DNA from: Salinicola halophilus | GTDB lineage: Bacteria; Pseudomonadota; Gammaproteobacteria; Pseudomonadales; Halomonadaceae | Length of the DNA: 64,000 nucleotides | Assembly: GCF_003206155.1 (NCBI RefSeq) | Contig: NZ_PZJV01000006.1 | Coordinates: 401,923 to 465,922 of the forward strand | Direction of reading: 5' to 3' | In this document: positions 18,417 to 26,372 of the stretch, one piece after another | How positions within the stretch are numbered: position 1 is the stretch's first letter | Layout: each line of letters begins with the position of its first letter | Notes under the pieces: model-generated | What the model was told of the DNA's origin: nothing | The model's database searches: none | The model's input: only the letters and a program-made list of their open reading frames with translations | Position numbers and translations under genes: made by a program

Positions 18417-18958
18417 AACGTCGTCTGCTCCTGCTGGTGCCGCTGCTGATCTTTGCCGTGCTGGTGGTCTTTCTCTACCGGGGTCTCTCCCACGACCCCT
18501 CGGCGCGGGACTCGGCCAAGCTCGCTGATCGCTTTCCGGCCTTCGATCTGGCGACGCTCGACGACCCCGACCGGCGCCTGGACCGTTCGCTGCTCGAGGG
18601 CGGCGATGACAGCGAGGGCGAGGTGACGCTGGTCAACGTCTGGGGCGAGTGGTGCCCGGTGTGCAAGAAGGAGATGCCCCAGCTTCAGACGCTGGCCGAC
18701 CGCGGCGTGCATCTGGTCGGCGTCGACTACAAGGATACCCGCGACAAGGGCAACGAATTCCTCGAGACCTACGGCGACCCCTTCGCGGTGTCGCTGTTCG
18801 ACCCGAAAGGCAGCCTCGGCTTCGACCTCGGCGTCTACGGCGCCCCGGAGAGCTTCATCGTCGATGGCGACGGCGTCATTCGCTACCACCACACCGGCTA
18901 CATCACCCCGGACGACGTCGAGCAGGTGATCCTGCCGGAGATGGCGAAATGGCGGTAA
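18413..18958 (+). CDS. ccmG: CcmG/DsbE, thiol:disulfide oxidoreductase for cytochrome c maturation
   Basis: A 181-residue membrane-anchored thioredoxin-like protein. One N-terminal transmembrane helix (residues 1-22) is followed by a periplasmic thioredoxin fold with the active site WCPVC near residue 80 and the family's GVYGAPESFIVD segment with the cis-proline loop. It reduces apocytochrome c or CcmH thiols so that the CxxCH motif can accept heme. It overlaps ccmF by 4 bp and ccmH by 10 bp, so translation is coupled. Confidence 0.95.
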   Translation: MKRRLLLLVPLLIFAVLVVFLYRGLSHDPSARDSAKLADRFPAFDLATLDDPDRRLDRSLLEGGDDSEGEVTLVNVWGEWCPVCKKEMPQLQTLADRGVHLVGVDYKDTRDKGNEFLETYGDPFAVSLFDPKGSLGFDLGVYGAPESFIVDGDGVIRYHHTGYITPDDVEQVILPEMAKWR

Positions 18959-19494
18959 AGCGTCTCCTGGGGCTCGCCCGGCCGATGGTGTGGCTGTTGC
19001 TGCTCCTGCTGACGATGACGGCGCAGGCGGCGATCGACGTCCAGTCTTTTGACGACCCGGCGCTGGCCCAGCGCTTCGAGGCGCTGAGCGGGCGGCTGCG
19101 CTGCCCCAAGTGTCAGAACGAGTCGATCGGCGCCTCGAACTCACCGATTGCCGGCGACATGCGCGCCCGGGTCGCCGCCATGCTGCGCGACGGCGCGAGT
19201 GACGCCGAGATCGAGGACGCCATGGTCGAGCGCTTCGGCGACTACGCCCTCTACGATCCGCGCTTCGAAGCGCGAACCTGGCTGCTGTGGGGGCTGCCGT
19301 TCGGGCTGATCGTCATCGGCGGCGGCATCGTTGCGCTGTTCGTCGTGCGCCGGCGGCGTACCGGCGACGACACCCTGAGCGCACAGGAGCGCCGCCATCT
19401 CGACGGGCTGATCGCGCGTCACGACGTACGTAACGATGAGCCCGGACGTGACGGTGAGCCAGAGCGCGCCGGCGAGCCGGGGCGGGACGCATGA
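18949..19494 (+). CDS. ccmH: CcmH (CycL/NrfF type), apocytochrome c thioredox subunit
   Basis: A 181-residue protein: cleaved or anchoring N-terminal hydrophobic segment, short periplasmic three-helix domain with the redox motif RCPKC near residue 47, then a single transmembrane helix (LLWGLPFGLIVIGGGIVALFVV) and a charged cytoplasmic tail. It covers only the N-terminal module of E. coli CcmH; the C-terminal TPR module is the separate ccmI gene downstream. The Arg/Glu-Pro-Gly-rich tail is longer than usual. ATG at 18949 is chosen because it follows the ccmG purine-rich end and gives a proper signal sequence. It overlaps ccmA by 4 bp (ATGA). Confidence 0.93.
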   Translation: MAVKRLLGLARPMVWLLLLLLTMTAQAAIDVQSFDDPALAQRFEALSGRLRCPKCQNESIGASNSPIAGDMRARVAAMLRDGASDAEIEDAMVERFGDYALYDPRFEARTWLLWGLPFGLIVIGGGIVALFVVRRRRTGDDTLSAQERRHLDGLIARHDVRNDEPGRDGEPERAGEPGRDA

Positions 19495-20129
19495 CGGTCG
19501 CGCTGACAGGACGCGGGCTCGCCTGCGAGCGGGACGAGCGCGAGCTGCTGCACGGGCTGGATCTCGAGGTCGTCGACGGCACCCTGCTGCGCATCGAGGG
19601 GCCCAACGGCAGCGGCAAGACCTCCCTGCTCAAGCTGTTGACCGGGCAGCTGGCGCCAACGGCGGGGACGCTGAGCTGGCACGGCCAGCCGCTGGCCAGG
19701 GCGCGCGCGGACTACCGCGCGGCACTGCTCTATCTGGGCCACGAGCCCGGCGTCACCGCGTCGCTGACCGCGATGGAGAATCTTGCCTGGTCCGCGGCGC
19801 TGGCGGATCTTCGCGTCGACGCGGCCGCGATCGAGGCCGCGTTGCAGACCGTGGGGCTCTACGGCTTCGAGGATCTGCCCGCCGGGCAGCTCTCCGCCGG
19901 GCAGCGTCGGCGCATCGCGCTGGCGCGGCTCGAACTGATCCCGCGGCCGCTGTGGATTCTCGACGAACCCTTCACCGCGCTCGACCGCGCCGGCGTGGCC
20001 TGGCTGGAGCAGCGGCTGCTGGCGCACCGCGACGCCGGCGGGGCCGTGGTGCTGACCACCCATCATGAATTTGCACCGACCGCGTGCATCGAGCGCCTGC
20101 GGCTGGGAGCCACGCATGCCGCTGCCTGA
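19491..20129 (+). CDS. ccmA: CcmA, heme ABC transporter ATP-binding protein
   Basis: A 212-residue ABC ATPase of the CcmABCD complex, which releases holo-CcmE. Walker A is GPNGSGKTS near residue 38, the signature LSAGQRRR near 135, and Walker B LWILDEP near 158, followed by the switch His in LTTHHE. Length fits CcmA (about 205). Start ATG overlaps the ccmH stop, and the 3' end overlaps ccmB by 14 bp. Confidence 0.95.
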   Translation: MTVALTGRGLACERDERELLHGLDLEVVDGTLLRIEGPNGSGKTSLLKLLTGQLAPTAGTLSWHGQPLARARADYRAALLYLGHEPGVTASLTAMENLAWSAALADLRVDAAAIEAALQTVGLYGFEDLPAGQLSAGQRRRIALARLELIPRPLWILDEPFTALDRAGVAWLEQRLLAHRDAGGAVVLTTHHEFAPTACIERLRLGATHAAA

Positions 20130-20841
20130 GTCGACCTCGACCGCGGCGCCGTCGCCAGCGCCCCGCGGGCTGGCCGCCACCTGCGTGAGGCAGGTGAAGC
20201 GCGAGCTGGCGATCGCCCGGCGCCGCGGCAGCGAGTGGATCAATCCGCTGCTCTTTCAGGCGCTGGTGATCGTGCTGTTCCCGCTGGGGATCTCGCCGGA
20301 ACCGGCGCTGCTCGCGACCCTCGCCCCGGGTCTTCTGTGGGTCACCGCGCTGCTGGCGGTGCTGCTATCGCTGGACGCCCTGTTCCGCAGCGATTTCGAC
20401 GACGGCAGCCTGGAGCAGATGCTGCTCTCGCCGCAGCCGCTGCCGGCGCTCTGTCTGGCCAAGACGTTCGCGCACTGGCTGCTGACCGGGGTGCCGCTGT
20501 CGCTGATCGCACCGCTGCTGGGGCTATTGCTGTCGCTGCCGGCCGCAGGGGTCGCCACGCTGATGGCGGCGCTGCTGCTGGGGTCGGCCACCTTCAGCCT
20601 GATCGGCGCGGTCGGCGCGGCGCTGACGGTCAGCCTGCCCCGGGGCGGGGTGCTGCTGTCGCTGTTGATCCTGCCGTTCTACATCCCGGTGCTGATCTTC
20701 GGCGCCGGGGCGGTGAATGCCGCCATTGTCGGTGACCCGGTCGCGGCCCCGATGGCGCTGCTCGGCGCCATGCTGGCGCTGGCGATCGCCGGCGCGCCGT
20801 TCGCCATCGCCGGTGCGCTGCGTATCAGCGTCGACGGCTGA
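20116..20841 (+). CDS. ccmB: CcmB, heme exporter membrane subunit
   Basis: A 241-residue inner-membrane permease with six predicted transmembrane segments, partner of CcmA and CcmC. The conserved CcmB opening (RQVKRELAIARRRGSEWINPLLF, given here as two parts around residue 25-47) and the FRSDFDDGSLEQMLLSP loop are clear. The start at ATG 20116 gives a normal length; the frame extends further upstream inside ccmA, but that part has no family match. Confidence 0.93.
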   Translation: MPLPESTSTAAPSPAPRGLAATCVRQVKRELAIARRRGSEWINPLLFQALVIVLFPLGISPEPALLATLAPGLLWVTALLAVLLSLDALFRSDFDDGSLEQMLLSPQPLPALCLAKTFAHWLLTGVPLSLIAPLLGLLLSLPAAGVATLMAALLLGSATFSLIGAVGAALTVSLPRGGVLLSLLILPFYIPVLIFGAGAVNAAIVGDPVAAPMALLGAMLALAIAGAPFAIAGALRISVDG

Positions 20842-20885
20842 CCCGCTCCGGCGGGATGAATGCATTGAGAGGTAAGCAGATCGGA

Positions 20886-21617
20886 ATGTGGAAATTCATA
20901 CACAAGCTGGGCTCGCCCAAGTGGTGCTATCAACTCTGCGGGCGGCTGCAGCCGGCGTTCTGGATCGCCGCGGCCGTGCTGCTGGCGGTGGGGGCGGTCT
21001 GGTCGCTGGCGTTCTCGCCGCCGGACTATCAGATGGGCGACAGCTACCGGATCATCTACGTCCACGTGCCCGCGGCCATTCTGGCGCAGAGCGTCTTTCT
21101 CGCCATGACCTTCGCCTCGGTGGTGTTTCTGGTGTGGAAGATCAAGCTCGCCGACATGGCGGCCAGCGTGATGGCGCCCTTCGGCGCGGCGATGACGCTG
21201 CTGGGGCTGTTCAGTGGCGCCGTGTGGGGAATCCCCACCTGGGGCACCTGGTGGACCTGGGATGCGCGGCTGACCTCGATGCTGATCCAGCTCTTCATCT
21301 ACATCGGCATCATCGCCCTGCGGGGCGCGTTCGCCCGCCCCGAGCAGGGCGCCAAGGCGGTCGCGGTGCTGACGCTGGTCGGCGTGGTCAACATTCCGAT
21401 CATCAAGTACTCGGTGTCGTGGTGGAACACCCTGCATCAGCCGGCGACCTTCACGCTGACCGAGCGCCCCGCCATGCCGGAGAGCATGTGGATGCCGCTG
21501 CTGCTCATGGTGCTGGGCTTCTACTGCTTCTTCACCGCGCTGACGCTCTACCGCCTGCGCAGCGAGATTCTCAAGCGCGAATCGCGCACCCGCTGGGTGC
21601 GGGAGGCGGTGAAGTGA
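20886..21617 (+). CDS. ccmC: CcmC, heme delivery protein to CcmE
   Basis: A 243-residue six-helix membrane protein carrying the WWD domain (WGTWWTWDARLTS, about residue 120) that presents heme to CcmE. Conserved histidines flank the domain (YVHVPAA and WWNTLHQP). ATG 20886 is preferred over ATG 20856 because it starts with the typical MWKFIHKLGSPKW and has a Shine-Dalgarno (GAGAGG) about ten bases upstream. Confidence 0.94.
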   Translation: MWKFIHKLGSPKWCYQLCGRLQPAFWIAAAVLLAVGAVWSLAFSPPDYQMGDSYRIIYVHVPAAILAQSVFLAMTFASVVFLVWKIKLADMAASVMAPFGAAMTLLGLFSGAVWGIPTWGTWWTWDARLTSMLIQLFIYIGIIALRGAFARPEQGAKAVAVLTLVGVVNIPIIKYSVSWWNTLHQPATFTLTERPAMPESMWMPLLLMVLGFYCFFTALTLYRLRSEILKRESRTRWVREAVK

Positions 21618-21622
21618 CCGCG

Positions 21623-21652
21623 CTACCGCTACCGCTACCGCTACCGCTACCT
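21623..21652 (+). repeat. CTACCG hexanucleotide tandem repeat (5 copies)
   Basis: Four perfect CTACCG units and a fifth with one change fill the gap between ccmC and ccmI, the place where ccmD normally lies. Read from a GTG overlapping the ccmC stop (21614), the repeat encodes a 24-residue Leu-Pro peptide that ends overlapping the ccmI ATG, so copy-number change (six bases) would preserve the frame. Translation of this mini-ORF is only a possibility. Confidence 0.85.
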
Positions 21653-21684
21653 GCCGACCGCACGCCGTGCCCCCCGGAGGCGAC

Positions 21685-22902
21685 ATGACGCCGCTCTGGA
21701 TCGGCATTGGCCTGCTCACCCTGCTGGCGCTGGCGCTCGTTGTCTGGCCGCTGCGCCGGGCCGCGGCGCTGCGCGAGGCACAGCTCGCCTTCGAGTCGAA
21801 GGACACCCATAACGCCGAGAACGTGGCGATCTATCGCCAGCGGCTGCGCTCGCTGGAGGCGGAGCTTGCCGCCGGCGAGATCGACCAGCAGCGCTTCGCG
21901 CAGGATCGGCTGGAGCTGGAGCGCCGGCTGCTCGAGGACGCCGAGGCCAAGCGAGGCCGCACGCTTGCCGCGCCCAACGCGGGGCGCTGGCTGCTGCCGG
22001 TGGTGGCGCTCGGCGTCATCGTGGCCGGGGGCGTGCTCTACGAGCATTTCGGCGCGCGGGAGGATCTCGCCCTCTACCGGCTAGTGCAGTCACTCGAGCA
22101 TCTGCCGCCGGAAACCCAGCTCGCCGCGCTGGAAGCCGAGGCCGAGCGTCAGCCGGACAACCCCGACGTCTGGCTCGAGCTGTTTCCGCGCTATCGCGAC
22201 AGCGGCGATTACGCCAAGGCCGCGGAAGCGATCGAGGCGCTGATTCGCCTCGAGGGCCGCGAGCCGACGCTGCTGGCACAGCTGGCGCAGGTGAAGTTCT
22301 TCGCTGCCGATCGCACGCTGACGGACGACGTCCGTGCGCTGGTGGATGAAACCCTCGCCCGCGAGCCCGGCCAGCCGGTGGTCAACAATCTGCTGGGCGT
22401 CGAGGCCTTCGAGCACGCCCGCTACGAACAGGCGATCGGCTACTGGCGCAAGGCGCTGGCGAGCTACGACGAGCCGAAGACGGTGGAGGCCCTGCAGCAG
22501 GCAGTGGCCGCCGCCCAGCAGCGACTGGGACAGGACGCAGCCCCGGCCGCGGCGGCGCTGCGCGTGCAGGTCACGCTCGACCCGCGGCTGGCCGGGCGCC
22601 TGCCGAGCGATGCCAGCGTCTTTCTGGTCGCCCGCGACAGCGATCAGGGCCGAGCACCGCTGGCCGTCACCCGTACCACGCTGGGGGCGCTGCCGCAGAC
22701 GCTCACCATCGACGACGCCAGCGCCATGACCGATGCGGCGACGCTCTCCCAGGCGACGCGCGTCGACCTGCTGGCGCGTGTCTCTGCCAGCGGCCAGGCC
22801 AAGCCGCAGCCGGGCGATCTCTACGGCCGGCTGGATGCGGTCAGCCTCGACGACGACGCGTCGCCAACCGTGGTCATCGACCGCGTGGTGCCGGCTCCCT
22901 GA
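21685..22902 (+). CDS. ccmI: CcmI, apocytochrome c chaperone (TPR protein)
   Basis: A 405-residue protein with two N-terminal transmembrane helices (residues 4-22 and about 95-112) separated by a cytoplasmic coiled-coil loop with a KDTHNAENVAIYRQRL segment. A periplasmic TPR domain follows (PDVWLELFPRYRDSGDYAKAAEAIEAL and later repeats), then a C-terminal beta-rich domain (VTLDPRLAGRLPSDASVFLVARD) typical of the CycH/CcmI family. It binds the C-terminal helix of apocytochrome c. ATG 21685 follows GGAGG at about 21676. Here it sits between ccmC and ccmD rather than at the operon end. Confidence 0.92.
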   Translation: MTPLWIGIGLLTLLALALVVWPLRRAAALREAQLAFESKDTHNAENVAIYRQRLRSLEAELAAGEIDQQRFAQDRLELERRLLEDAEAKRGRTLAAPNAGRWLLPVVALGVIVAGGVLYEHFGAREDLALYRLVQSLEHLPPETQLAALEAEAERQPDNPDVWLELFPRYRDSGDYAKAAEAIEALIRLEGREPTLLAQLAQVKFFAADRTLTDDVRALVDETLAREPGQPVVNNLLGVEAFEHARYEQAIGYWRKALASYDEPKTVEALQQAVAAAQQRLGQDAAPAAAALRVQVTLDPRLAGRLPSDASVFLVARDSDQGRAPLAVTRTTLGALPQTLTIDDASAMTDAATLSQATRVDLLARVSASGQAKPQPGDLYGRLDAVSLDDDASPTVVIDRVVPAP

Positions 22903-22923
22903 TGCGCACGCCTGGCTCTCACC

Positions 22924-22970
22924 TACGCAACGCGCGCGCTTTCCGGCGCTTACGCAACGCGCGCGCTTTC
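22924..22970 (+). repeat. 20-bp perfect direct repeat
   Basis: TACGCAACGCGCGCGCTTTC occurs at 22924-22943 and 22951-22970 (27-bp period), in the short gap between ccmI and ccmD. Confidence 0.9.
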
Positions 22971-22983
22971 TGGAGTCTTCGCG

Positions 22984-23199
22984 ATGGCTTTTGATTCACT
23001 GGCTGACTTCTTCTCCATGCACGGCTATGCGCCCTACGTCTGGTCGGCCTGGGGGCTGGCGGCGCTGCTGCTGGGTGGCTCGCTGCTGTTCGCCCGCGGC
23101 GAACGCCAGCGCACGCGGGCGCAGATCCGTCGGCGGCAGCGCCAGGCGGGGGGCGGCGAACGCCAGACGAGTGTCGCCTTTCGAGGAGCGGGCGAATGA
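22984..23199 (+). CDS. ccmD: CcmD, small heme exporter subunit
   Basis: A 71-residue protein with the CcmD hallmark MHGYAPYVWSAWGL near residue 12, a single transmembrane helix and an Arg/Gln-rich cytoplasmic tail. It stabilises CcmE in the CcmABCD complex and helps release of holo-CcmE. GGAG eight bases before the ATG supports the start. The 3' end overlaps ccmE by 4 bp. Confidence 0.9.
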   Translation: MAFDSLADFFSMHGYAPYVWSAWGLAALLLGGSLLFARGERQRTRAQIRRRQRQAGGGERQTSVAFRGAGE

Positions 23200-23654
23200 G
23201 GCTCCAACGCAAACGGCGGCTGACGATCATTGCCGGGCTGGTGGCGCTGGTCGCCATCGCCGTGGGGCTGACGCTCTACGCCCTGCGCGCCAATATCGAC
23301 CTGTTCTTCACGCCGTCGCAGATCGCCGCCGGCGACGCGCCCCACGACCGCACGATGCGTCTCGGCGGGGTAGTCAAGGATGGCAGCGTCCAGCGCGACC
23401 CCGACTCGCTGGCAGTCAGCTTCGTCGTCACCGACTTCGCTCAGGACGTGCCCGTGCGCTTCGACGACATCCTCCCGGACCTCTTCCGCGAGGGGCAGGG
23501 CGTGGTGGTGATCGGCACGCTCGGCGACGATGGCGACTTCGCCGCGCAGCAGGTGCTCGCCAAGCACGACGAGAACTACATGCCCCCGGAGGTCGCCGAG
23601 GCCCTGAAAGCGACCAACAGCCTGCCCGAGGGCGCCGGCAACAGCGCCGGCTGA
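23196..23654 (+). CDS. ccmE: CcmE, periplasmic heme chaperone
   Basis: A 152-residue protein with an N-terminal membrane anchor and a six-stranded OB-fold. The covalent heme-binding His lies in the motif KHDENYMPPEV near residue 128. It carries heme from CcmC to CcmF. Last gene of the ccm operon here. No intrinsic terminator was recognised after it. Confidence 0.94.
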   Translation: MRLQRKRRLTIIAGLVALVAIAVGLTLYALRANIDLFFTPSQIAAGDAPHDRTMRLGGVVKDGSVQRDPDSLAVSFVVTDFAQDVPVRFDDILPDLFREGQGVVVIGTLGDDGDFAAQQVLAKHDENYMPPEVAEALKATNSLPEGAGNSAG

Positions 23655-23764
23655 GTCGCTGGCCGAATCGACTTGCGCCGAGACACTTTGTCGCAGGGCG
23701 CTGACAGCCGTGGTTCGTGCCGCCGAATGCGCTAGCATGGCGTTTTTCGTGGCTATACATCGCG

Positions 23765-23816
23765 GCCGTTCATCACCGCCATTTACCGCGGCTGTTCATT
23801 GCCGCCATTCACCGCG
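23765..23816 (+). repeat. Two imperfect 26-bp tandem copies
   Basis: GCCGTTCATCACCGCCATTT-type units at 23765-23790 and 23791-23816 differ at about four positions. They lie upstream of the DUF2946 gene. Confidence 0.7.
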
Positions 23817-23860
23817 GCATTCGTTACGGCCATCCACCTCTGCGACTCACGGTCGACCCG

Positions 23861-24268
23861 ATGACATCACGCCCGCCCCAACGCACGCGATTCGCGGCCT
23901 GGCTCAGCCTCGCCGCCATGCTGCTGTTGGTGCTCGGTGCGCCCATCGGTCAGACCAGTGCGGCGATGAACGCCTCGGGCAGCGCGGCCGCCCACGAGGC
24001 CCACTCGATGCACCATGCGGCGGGGGCGTCGCACGCGGCTGACACCGCCGAGGATGTCGACAACCCTGGCCTGCACGATCAGTGCGGCTACTGCTCGCTG
24101 TTCAGCCACTGCCCTGCGGTGGCGCAGGCGGAGCTGGGAATGAACCTCGGCGGAGTGCCGCCACCACGCGCCGGTTGCCAGCCCGTCCGCGACGCCCGTG
24201 CCGTCGCCACGACCTTCCCCAACGCCCTGACCCGGGCGCCTCCGCGCTTCATCGATCGTTCGTACTGA
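23861..24268 (+). CDS. DUF2946 family exported protein
   Basis: A 135-residue protein with an N-terminal hydrophobic segment (about residues 10-30), a His-rich stretch (HEAHSMHHAAGASHAAD) and the family motif HDQCGYCSLFSHCP near residue 70. DUF2946 proteins are often found next to TonB receptors and PepSY proteins and are suspected to bind copper or iron; the function is unproven. ATG 23861 puts the hydrophobic segment at the N-terminus; the open frame begins further upstream. Confidence 0.75.
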   Translation: MTSRPPQRTRFAAWLSLAAMLLLVLGAPIGQTSAAMNASGSAAAHEAHSMHHAAGASHAADTAEDVDNPGLHDQCGYCSLFSHCPAVAQAELGMNLGGVPPPRAGCQPVRDARAVATTFPNALTRAPPRFIDRSY

Positions 24269-24351
24269 CGAGATCCACCGTGACGCGCCGCGTCGCGGGG
24301 ATTCCCCCTAGCGCTGCCTCGCGGGCAGCGAACGATACGATGCGAGGGCTC

Positions 24352-25695
24352 ATGGCTCGTTCACCATCCAACGCCGGCGATCTCTATCGCGCGGTGTGGC
24401 GCTGGCACTTCTACGCCGGCCTGTTCGTCATTCCGTTTCTTCTCTCGCTCGCCGTGACCGGCGGGCTCTATCTGTTCAAGGACGAAATCAACCAGTGGCT
24501 CTATCAGGACACCGTGATGGTCGAGGCGCAGTCGACGCCGACCGTTGCGCCCGAGCGCCAGGTGGATGCCGCGCTGGCGACGTACGCCGGCGATGCCTTC
24601 CGCTACGTGCCGCCGGCGGCCGACGACCGAGCGGCGGAAGTCGATATCACCACCGCCGACGGCAAGCAGGCGGTCTACGTCGACCCCTATAGCGGCGAGA
24701 TAACGGGATCGACCCCCTATCGCGGCAGCATCATGTGGACCATTCGGTACATCCACAGCCTCAACTACTTCGGTGAGACGGCGAGCCTGATCATCGAGAT
24801 CGTCGGCGGCTGGGCGATCCTGCTGGTGCTGACGGGGATCTACCTCTGGTGGCCGCGGGGTCGAAAGGGGGGTGTGGTCACGGTCCGCTCGCGGCCGTCG
24901 AAGCGGCTCTTCTGGCGCGATCTGCACGCCGTGACGGGCATCTTCGTCGGCGGCTTCATCCTCTTTCTCGCCGTCACCGGAATGCCCTGGTCGACGCTGT
25001 GGGGCTCGCAGGTCAACGAGTGGGCCAACGGCAACAACTTCGGCTATCCGGACGGGGTGCGCGTCAACGTGCCGGTCTCCGAAGAGCGCCTCGTCCAGCA
25101 CGAGACCACCACGACCTGGTCGATGGAGCAGGCGCAGATGCCCACCTCCGAGCCGTCCGCGGCCGGGCCGATCGGGCTGGATCGCGCCGTCGAGACGTTC
25201 GACGACCTCGGGCTGGCGCCGGGCTACGCCATCAGCCTGCCGAGCAGCGCCACCGGGGTGTATACCGGGTCGATCTATCCCGACGACCTGTCGCAACAGC
25301 GGGTGGTGCATCTCGACCAGTACAGTGGCGAGGCGCTGCTGGACATGAGCTACGCCGACTACGGCCCGATGGGCAAGACGCTGGAGTGGGGCATCAACAC
25401 TCATATGGGGCAGCAGTACGGCCTGGCCAACCAGCTGATCCTGGCGCTCGCCTGCGCCGGAATCGTGCTGCTCTGCGCAAGCGGCGGCGTGATGTGGTGG
25501 AAGCGTCGGCCCAGCGGGCGGATGGGCGTGCCGCCGGCACCCTCCGACCCGCGGCGGCTGCGCGGCGTGCTCGCACTGCTGGCGATCGGCGGGGTGATCT
25601 TTCCGCTCACCGGCGCCTCGATGATCGTCATGGCACTGATCGACGCTGTCGTCCGCCGGCGCGGTGAGCGCGCGCGGCAGACCGCGACGTCGTGA
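24352..25695 (+). CDS. PepSY-associated membrane protein (PepSY_TM family)
   Basis: A 447-residue inner-membrane protein: N-terminal helix opening with YRAVWRWHFYAGLFVIPF, periplasmic PepSY segment (YVDPYSGEITGSTPYRGSIMWTIRYIHSLNYF, split around a conserved HS), central helices with FWRDLHAVTGIFVGGFI, a second PepSY loop (VHLDQYSGEALL) and two C-terminal helices. Relatives act in siderophore-iron or copper uptake, some as ferric reductases using the membrane histidines; the substrate here is not decided. ATG 24352 has GAGGG five bases upstream; ATG 24340 is an alternative. The DUF2946 gene upstream and the His-rich protein downstream support a metal role. Confidence 0.85.
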   Translation: MARSPSNAGDLYRAVWRWHFYAGLFVIPFLLSLAVTGGLYLFKDEINQWLYQDTVMVEAQSTPTVAPERQVDAALATYAGDAFRYVPPAADDRAAEVDITTADGKQAVYVDPYSGEITGSTPYRGSIMWTIRYIHSLNYFGETASLIIEIVGGWAILLVLTGIYLWWPRGRKGGVVTVRSRPSKRLFWRDLHAVTGIFVGGFILFLAVTGMPWSTLWGSQVNEWANGNNFGYPDGVRVNVPVSEERLVQHETTTTWSMEQAQMPTSEPSAAGPIGLDRAVETFDDLGLAPGYAISLPSSATGVYTGSIYPDDLSQQRVVHLDQYSGEALLDMSYADYGPMGKTLEWGINTHMGQQYGLANQLILALACAGIVLLCASGGVMWWKRRPSGRMGVPPAPSDPRRLRGVLALLAIGGVIFPLTGASMIVMALIDAVVRRRGERARQTATS

Positions 25696-25806
25696 TCCCG
25701 CAGGCGCCGTGGCATCGTCGATGCCCCGGCGCCTCTATTGCGTCGTAACGTCTCTCTTTCTTCGTAACGTCCCTGAACGACTTCAACGCCAAGGAGTAGT
25801 GACTCC

Positions 25807-26163
25807 ATGATCCAATCTCGTCCCTTCCTGCTGCAGGTCGTCCTTCCGCTCGCCGCCATGGTGATCGTCGGGGCGGTCATTTTCGGCAAACAGGCGTTCT
25901 CGACCGACCCGGTGGACCAGGAGATCCGGCAGGCGATCGCCAGCGAACTCGGCACGTCGTCGGCGGTAGAACTCTCTCAGCTGCAGAAAGTGCAGTACGA
26001 CTACGGGGTGTGCGGGCGCTACGAAGTCGCCGACGCCGACTCGGGCCAAGCCCCGTTTTTCTACGACACCGTCAACGACCGCCTGACGCTGAACGTCGAT
26101 TCCCGCGCCTACACCGCCCACTGTGACCTCGCCTCCGGCCACTCAGGCCACGCCGGCCACTAA
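25807..26163 (+). CDS. Small membrane-anchored protein with His-rich C-terminus
   Basis: A 118-residue protein with an uncleaved or cleaved N-terminal hydrophobic segment (residues 8-27), a periplasmic domain with two cysteines (VCGRYEV and AHCDLA), and a C-terminal HSGHAGH. No family recognised. A strong ribosome site (AAGGAG) lies about 12 bases before the ATG. The position after the PepSY gene suggests a periplasmic metal-related role, which is inference only. Confidence 0.6.
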   Translation: MIQSRPFLLQVVLPLAAMVIVGAVIFGKQAFSTDPVDQEIRQAIASELGTSSAVELSQLQKVQYDYGVCGRYEVADADSGQAPFFYDTVNDRLTLNVDSRAYTAHCDLASGHSGHAGH

Positions 26164-26246
26164 GCGCCGGCCCGCGGGTCGCGGCAGGTCGCGACGTCGT
26201 GATCCGGCAGGCGCCGATGGATCGCCATCGGCGCCGCGCTCTCGAA

Positions 26247-26287
26247 CCGTCGCGCTCTCTAGCCGTCGCGCTCTCTAGCCGTCGCGG
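26247..26287 (+). repeat. 16-bp tandem repeat, 2.5 copies
   Basis: CCGTCGCGCTCTCTAG occurs at 26247-26262 and 26263-26278, followed by a half copy. It lies in the gap between two convergent genes. No transcription terminator is evident. Confidence 0.85.
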
Positions 26288-26372
26288 ACGCGTCGTCAAT
26301 CGCTTGCGGCGCTACTTGCCCCTCTCTTGCTCTTCTCTTGCCTCTGTCTTGTCATTCTCGCAGCACCGGTCT

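Noticed and set aside
21623..21652. CRISPR-like or regulatory array
   Set aside because: The six-base units have no spacers; this is a simple tandem repeat, as are the other clusters. No CRISPR array was found.
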